From contig CM052356.1 in the NCBI GenBank assembly GCA_028551475.1, forward strand, positions 1,250,001 to 1,314,000: a stretch of 64,000 bases of DNA. The letters run 5' to 3'. Positions 58,731-64,000 of this stretch are shown one piece after another. Under the pieces are notes generated by a model, which did no database searches, was not told the DNA's origin, and saw only the letters and a list, made by a program, of their open reading frames with translations. The stretch comes from Casuarina equisetifolia (lineage: Eukaryota > Streptophyta > Magnoliopsida > Fagales > Casuarinaceae). The translations under genes and the position numbers were made by a program. The stretch's first letter is position 1. Each line of letters begins with the position of its first letter.

Positions 58731-59327
58731 ATTTATTTTGTTAATGAATATGTGAGTTTATTTGTGTGAGAGGTGGTCTCTTATTCTGACGCATTACATA
58801 TATAATTATTTACACTTCTTTACATGTGCATGTGTGCCGGTACGTACGTTAAAGAATGCTACTCTCCTTTTATCTTGAGAGCAATAAACTCATATTTCTT
58901 TTTTCTTGCCCAAGAACGCGAGTAACGACTCTCTTAGTAGCCGAAGATCGAAGCCATCTTCCCACAATATTAAATCTTACCAGGGAAGAGAGAATCGCCC
59001 GTGATCACCTCAGCAACATTGCACAAAAACATGGAAACAGCATCAGCCCTTTTTTAATTAAGCACCAACCATAAGCTATACGGAACTCAAATTCAATTCC
59101 TTCTGAAACAATCTCAATTTATTTTTACTTAGATCCCTACCCCATCATAAACAGAAGAAGGTGAGGAACCTTCAATCCATAATAAAAAAAATAAGCATAA
59201 AGCCAAAGAATTATTAATACATCTTTATAGCATGCGCCAATAAACAAACCAAATCGAAGCAGGCCATGAAAGGAAAATTGAAATGTGAATCAACTAAAAG
59301 ATCGATATGGTAATATCTAGTTTAGTC

Positions 59328-59735
59328 TTAAGCACACTGGAAGCCAGAGGGCAAGTGTTTTCCGCAGTAGTTGAGCAGCAAGCTCAATAACACAGGGACG
59401 TTGAGGTTGATGCCCAAGATATTAGCTTTAATGGCGTTGCAAAGACAAACGGCGGCTTCGAGATCCGCAAGGCCCTGAATGAGGCTGCAGCAAGGGGTCT
59501 TTGGCGGGGTACCAACAACAACGTGTACTAAGTCATTCAACAAGTTGGCGCAGACGCCCAACTTCAGGGTATCCTTTGGACAAGTGGCCCTTTTCGCTGG
59601 TGGGTGACTGGGGTGATGGCTTTTGTGACCCGCCGGAGGTGGTGGACAAGGAACGTAAGAAGAGCTAACCATGGTGAAGAAAAGGAGGTTGAGGGTGAGG
59701 AGGAGTGCAGTAGAAGCTAGGGTCTTGGAAGCCAT
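59328..59735 (-). CDS. Short hybrid proline-rich protein (gene 8, B cluster)
   Basis: 135 aa from the ATG at 59735; the TTG 15 bp upstream is not used in plants as a normal start. Signal peptide, Pro/His segment and the eight cysteines (52, 62, 82, 83, 97, 99, 124, 134) are all present. Private changes are CLCNAIKAN (Thr to Asn after the C-x-C motif, creating no N-glycosylation sequon), VPVLLSLLL (Ser to Leu), GKHLPSG (for GKNVPSG) and PAKRATC (for PATKATC). The coding region looks functional, but its proximal promoter has lost an 85-bp block kept by genes 5-7, so expression may differ. Confidence 0.92.
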   Translation of the reverse strand: MASKTLASTALLLTLNLLFFTMVSSSYVPCPPPPAGHKSHHPSHPPAKRATCPKDTLKLGVCANLLNDLVHVVVGTPPKTPCCSLIQGLADLEAAVCLCNAIKANILGINLNVPVLLSLLLNYCGKHLPSGFQCA

Positions 59736-59829
59736 TTCACAACACGCCAAATTTCTTGATGAGATGTGAAATGGAGGAATGAATCTTTGAGAGAATGAAT
59801 GTGATGGAAGTAATGAAGCGAGCCAAGGG

Positions 59830-59836
59830 TTTTATA
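59830..59836 (-). promoter_or_regulatory. TATA box of gene 8
   Basis: TATAAAA on the reverse strand, about 95 bp before the ATG; intact despite the upstream deletion. Confidence 0.72.
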
Positions 59837-60454
59837 GGGGATGAATGTGGTTTTTTTATGTGTATATTTCAGTGAGATCCATATGAGCACACTGGATTGG
59901 AATACACAACGTGGAGCTCAATCTGGCAAATAATCTGTATAGGGGACAAACTACACTAGTATGTACATAACAATGCAATGTACGCGTAGAGTATAATAAC
60001 TATTTTCACGATCTATGGGTTTTGGTATTTTGTACTCTTCTGATGATTAAGACAAGTAAGGAGGAAGAAGAATCAGAAAGGCAAGGCCTAGCTATATCTT
60101 TCGAGGTGTGCCAGCTTGAAGCCCAATTACATATGAATTTACAGCAACCAAGGTCTTGATATGAAGTGAATTTTCTTTTCGAGGACTGGTCAGCCCCATC
60201 CCGATAAATCATATAACAACTCTACAGTTTGCTATTTTCTTTCTAAAATATAGTAGAAAACACGTGAGGACATGAGGGATTGGTTGAAGTTTTTGACTTA
60301 ATATCAAAAGCAAGACCGATAAAACAAGAAGAAGAAGAAGAATATACAAAATGTAGAAATGCCGAATGAAAAGACAACATAAACAAATTTAAAGGTTCTC
60401 ACTTCTTTTTCTTAAATTGAAGCCCCCGTAGACAAGCAATGGATCACGGGATTA

Positions 60455-60770
60455 GAAAAGACAGTCATTGCTGCGGACCAGCTACAAACTTCTTCAGTCT
60501 TACTTCGAAGGGGCATTCCCCTTGAACTTGAGGCACGAAGACCAAGCTTCTGGCGGTGCAACTACAAAAGAGAGACTTGTCTGCAAAACGGCATTCCGTT
60601 TTCGGACTTAAGATAGTCTCTTGCGTGGCTCCTCTTTTTTCGTGTCTTTCCACAGAAAGCTAATGAATAACCAGCCCAAGTACTTGCACAGCAAAGTCGG
60701 CTAGACATGTAAGTGTGAGCTACGTCTTACGCAAAGGAAACAAGGATTCTGTCGAAGCTGATGACAAAAA
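60455..60770 (-). repeat. Conserved upstream box of gene 8
   Basis: Third copy of the box at 41960 and 49811. The - strand frame 60465-60653 is open (62 codons), with 'DKSLFCSCTARSLVFVPQV' near its middle. Confidence 0.6.
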
Positions 60771-61019
60771 AATCTCTATCTAAGGCCTTTGTAATCACAA
60801 ACTACAAACTCCAATCGAGCCTAGGTAATAATTGAACTTAAATACTAAGTCCTTCTGTTAGTCATGTAGCCAAAAAAGCTTTATCAGCTACTGGTCGAAC
60901 TTTACACTTTAAATATTGTTACCAAACAATGTCCTTTTTTTTTTCCCTTTGGACTTTTATCCCTAGAGCAAATTGTAGTAGCTTTCAAGTTTTATTTTTA
61001 TACAATAACTCAACCATTA

Positions 61020-62450
61020 AGGTAAAAAGTTTAAAGTTATTGGCATAATAGGTTCAATTACTCTTGCATACCAACCATAAGTCTAGTGTCTCCCAAGCCC
61101 TTATAAGCCTATAACAATTTCATCAAGCTTCAGATTCTACTAGACAAAATATTGAATTGCTTATGAGCATATACCATAGGAATCTCCTATTAATAAGTTC
61201 CATTGTCCATTATTAATTATCATTGCTGCCTTTGCATCCTAAGTATTTTAGAGCTAAGAATGACTTAGTACCCAATTCAATTGGCAACAAGGTCTCTTGG
61301 CAATCAAAAATCATTTCATTGAGGCACCAATTCTCACTATCTCATAGCCATTTCATTTTACTAGCGACTATTAGCCTTATCATGAAATTTTTCTTTCAAG
61401 TTTTAGTGCTATTCTCTAGTTTCTTTTTTTAAATTCCAAAAATACCGACGTTTTATAAGATAAGTCTTCCCCCATGTTACCCACAAATTTGCTTTTGGAT
61501 AATATCATTGATACCAAAACTAAATTTTTTTTTATTACAACCAAGATATATGATCGCCTGCTAAATAACTTCAATTTCAAGGCTTTTAAAAGATGTTATA
61601 GTTTCTTTAACCTAGTTGTTATAATTTCAAAAGAAAGTGAGGTTTCATGATCTAATCAGTTTGCTAGTAACCTAATAAAGCTACCAACGACAAAGGCCTC
61701 CTTTGCTTAAAGGGTCTCAAGTTTGCTTGACAAACTATTTCCTCACTAAAGAATCAAGTAAGATTAGGTTTCTTGAATCTTTTTAGTTCTACGTATTGTT
61801 ACCAAAAGATTTATAAGAATTTTTGACAAGTTGATGAAATGGTAGGTTGGTATATTCTAATTTGGAGTAATGACATCAACTAACACAATTTTATTGGATA
61901 ACTTATTTATAGGGTTATGCTTTCTGTAGCAATAGAAATTGTACAATGTGTTCCTTTAATCAACATACATTGTAATTTATGTCAACTCTTCTTAAAAAAT
62001 AAGAGTTGTCTCTTTTTTTAATGTGCATAAAGAAGGATGATTTAGATAAATATTCTCATTGAAAATATAATTTAATATACCATAGGAGGATGGAATGAAA
62101 AACTAAAATAGATGATCAAAGCAATTAAAGAAAGAGATTTAACTACTAAACTTCTTAAGATATCTTTTTTAGCTTATATCTATTGTACATGGACTAAACA
62201 AAATTAAAAGACACTTTTAAAGAAAAAAATTTGATATTTCTATTCTCTTATCAAAAGTAAAGAAAATAATAAGAGAAAAAGCTTCTTTGTTTGAAAATAT
62301 AAAATCTTTTGAAGGTAATCTTATTTTGACTAAGATTTGTAGGCTTTCAACTTCTATCTTTTTATAAATATAGTAAGTTTTATAATCTTAGGATATGTTC
62401 CTATACTTCTATATTCTAATATTTATTAACACAATTTACTATTCCACCAA
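61020..62450. other. Spacer with LINE-like traces, nothing firm
   Basis: 'gatgatcaaagcaattaaag' and 'tatcttttttagcttatat' near 62110-62180 resemble, on the + strand, the reverse complement of LINE 3' parts (44760-44820). The region is too decayed to delimit. A 69-codon frame at 61223-61432 has no recognised domain. Confidence 0.4.
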
Positions 62451-62484
62451 AAAAAATCTCATAACCTTAAGTTTGATTATGTTT

Positions 62485-63614
62485 CCAAGGATCGAAAGTA
62501 GGATTTAAGGATTGGAGTAAGAAGCATTTTACAAAATTCATCCAATGTTGTATTTATTGTGCTCTGGGAGTTCGTAGCTAATATATAAGCGATAATGTGG
62601 CAAACATTTTAGAGCTTTTAAAGGACTCTATAAGGAACAACCATGGCTGAATTCTTAAGGGAATTAGTTCCAGATTTTGAGCAATAATATCACATAAATC
62701 CAAATTTGTGTACCTTTGGAAAATTAATTCATAAAATTTTTTAGACCTCAATTTTATTCCTAAAGATGATTTGTGACCTGGTGATTCGGGATCTATATTG
62801 GATTAATTTGACTCTGAGAAGCCTAGGTCATAGAACGGGTGATTGGTCTAATGGTTTCCACGGGTCATCAAAATCATCTCGATAGCTAAATTTCTTTGTC
62901 TTTCCATCCATGTTATGGTTGGTGAATGAATATTAAAGGAAAAGAGAATTAAGAATTAAAATCTACCCCTTTTAAAAAGCGACCTAAACTTTTTTGGGTA
63001 AAAATTCACATTTGATAATTCAAATCTTATTATTTACAGTAACGATTACAATTATTTAAAGACTAGCCTCCTAGTGTTGCTTTCCCTAAGTACTCTTGCC
63101 CCATATCCCCCTTAACAAATTCCACACCCAATTGCTAGAACAAATGAATACAAATGAGGCACTAGTAAAGATCTCTCGACCCCACTTCAGCATATTTGAC
63201 TGATTCGAAGTCCTGAACTTTTAGCTTATTATTTAAATAATTGTTGATCATTCAAACACCGTGAGCTTTTTGCAGCAAGAAGTTAGCGATTTTGATTGTT
63301 GAGGAAATTATGAAATGTCTGGCTCCACGTCGACCTTCCTTGGCTCCATTCTGCGTCCATGTCTCTCAGTGGTTTAAACCACTAGTCAAGGGTTTCCCAT
63401 AGGGCTTTAAATAAACCAAAAGAACTTAACAATTCCTGCAATATGTGTCTCAGTTGGATCAACTATTAAGACTACTAAAGATCTATTCGTGGTGCAAATA
63501 TCTTTAAGTTTATATTTAAGAATATTGAACATTCTTAAACAAACATTTTATTATGTCATAGTTGAAGGATTATAAACTTGATTTTCTCTTAAATGAGCTT
63601 GTAATACTAGAATA
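62485..63614 (+). repeat. Repeat R, copy 3 (uninterrupted)
   Basis: Same order of blocks as 52070-53236. The site corresponding to the Copia insertion lies at about 63565-63590 ('ggattataaacttgattttc') and is empty here. Confidence 0.72.
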
Positions 63615-64000
63615 TGCTCTTCTAAGAAACAGAAAACCTCTAAGAATACCGAGATCGAAGACGGAATTGGGAAAAAGCTCTCTACTCTCTAAAACTTGAT
63701 TAAACTTGATTAAAACAAAAATCAACCTATTTGGTTACACAACTAAGGGTCACAACCTTGGGCCGGGTTGGACAGGCCCAAACCTGGCACCTAAATAAAA
63801 AAAATGTTAGGCCATGACCCAAATATAAACTCAACATCCCTCCTCAAGTTGGTGATTTGTACAAATCAAATACATCAAGCTTACAAAGAAGAAAATTATG
63901 TTGTCAACTATATAAAGCTTTAGTTAACAAATCTACTGGTTGCTCATGAGTGCAAATACTATGTGTCTAAATCAAACCCCTCTGTTGCTTCTCGCGGATG
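63615..64000 (-). mobile_element. 3' end of a second Copia element, cut by the window edge
   Basis: The reverse strand from 64000 reads the end of RNase H ('ICTHEQPVDLLTKALYS', then a stop, and 'CKLDVFDLYKSP'), matching the Copia pattern Q-x-A-D-x-L-T-K-x-L...K-L. A polypurine tract (GAGGAGGGA, about 63837-63845) and an LTR starting TGTTGAG follow. The LTR probably runs 63615-63836 (222 bp, TG...CA). The left end is placed where similarity to the repeat R flank stops and is tentative. The other LTR is outside the window. Confidence 0.72.

Larger units (their letters stand above)
58730..61000 (-). repeat. Segmental duplication copy B8 (gene 8 with flanks)
   Basis: 3' flank, gene 8, a shortened promoter and the conserved box. 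It shares the junction near 60049 (loss of the 27478-28083-type sequence) with B7 and has a private 85-bp deletion at 59930/59931. Confidence 0.8.

Noticed and set aside
1-64000. CRISPR arrays, bacterial operons, organellar insertions, tRNA or rRNA genes
   Set aside because: None seen on either strand by reading. Direct repeats present are explained by segmental duplication, LTRs or microsatellites. A tRNA search program was not available.

Overview
This window is nuclear DNA from a flowering plant, most likely a eudicot and possibly a woody species. The evidence is hybrid proline-rich protein (HyPRP) genes with an eight-cysteine domain, AT-rich spacers, plant TATA boxes, Copia retrotransposons primed by initiator tRNA-Met, plant LINEs with a DUF4283-type ORF1, and solo LTRs. 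I cannot name the species.

Genes. I support eight HyPRP genes, all apparently intronless. Three lie on the + strand (1413-1889, 11226-11645, 16322-16774). They share a signal peptide, an Asn-Pro/Thr-Pro linker that two of them extend with a polyglycine tract, and a nearly identical eight-cysteine domain. A more distant single copy is on the - strand at 19281-19946, with a long Pro-rich region and 24 consecutive glycines. Four short paralogues follow on the - strand (26681-27088, 39789-40190, 48771-49178, 59328-59735). The copy at 39789 has lost one of the eight conserved cysteines. A further copy near 36360-37513 keeps its 3' flank but has no coding sequence. All these proteins should enter the secretory pathway and probably reach the cell wall or cell surface. 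They look like a dose- or expression-diversified family, not steps in one pathway.

Layout. 1-2600, 9240-12800 and 14740-17340 are three direct copies of one segment (A1-A3), each with promoter, gene and 3' flank. 17.4-22.5 kb holds the divergent gene and quiet spacer. From 26 to 61 kb a second segment (B) is repeated in direct order as B5, a gene-less copy, B6, B7 and B8. The spacers are filled by transposons: degenerate LINEs at 3.1-7.3, 13.1-14.7, 31, 34.8, 43.8-47.5 and 50.4-51.6 kb; several short 5'-truncated LINE tails; two solo LTRs of one family (22550-23845, 37728-38976), each with a perfect 5-bp target duplication; a probable third solo LTR at 33441-34486; a 324-bp TRIM element at 51655-51978; a decayed Copia gag at 29.1-30.1 kb; a very young internally deleted Copia at 53242-56994; and the 3' end of another Copia at the right edge.

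Nothing here looks like a new enzymatic or defence system. The most informative content is the evolutionary record: insertions and deletions shared between copies order the duplications, and individual copies show loss of a cysteine, of a promoter block or of the whole coding region.
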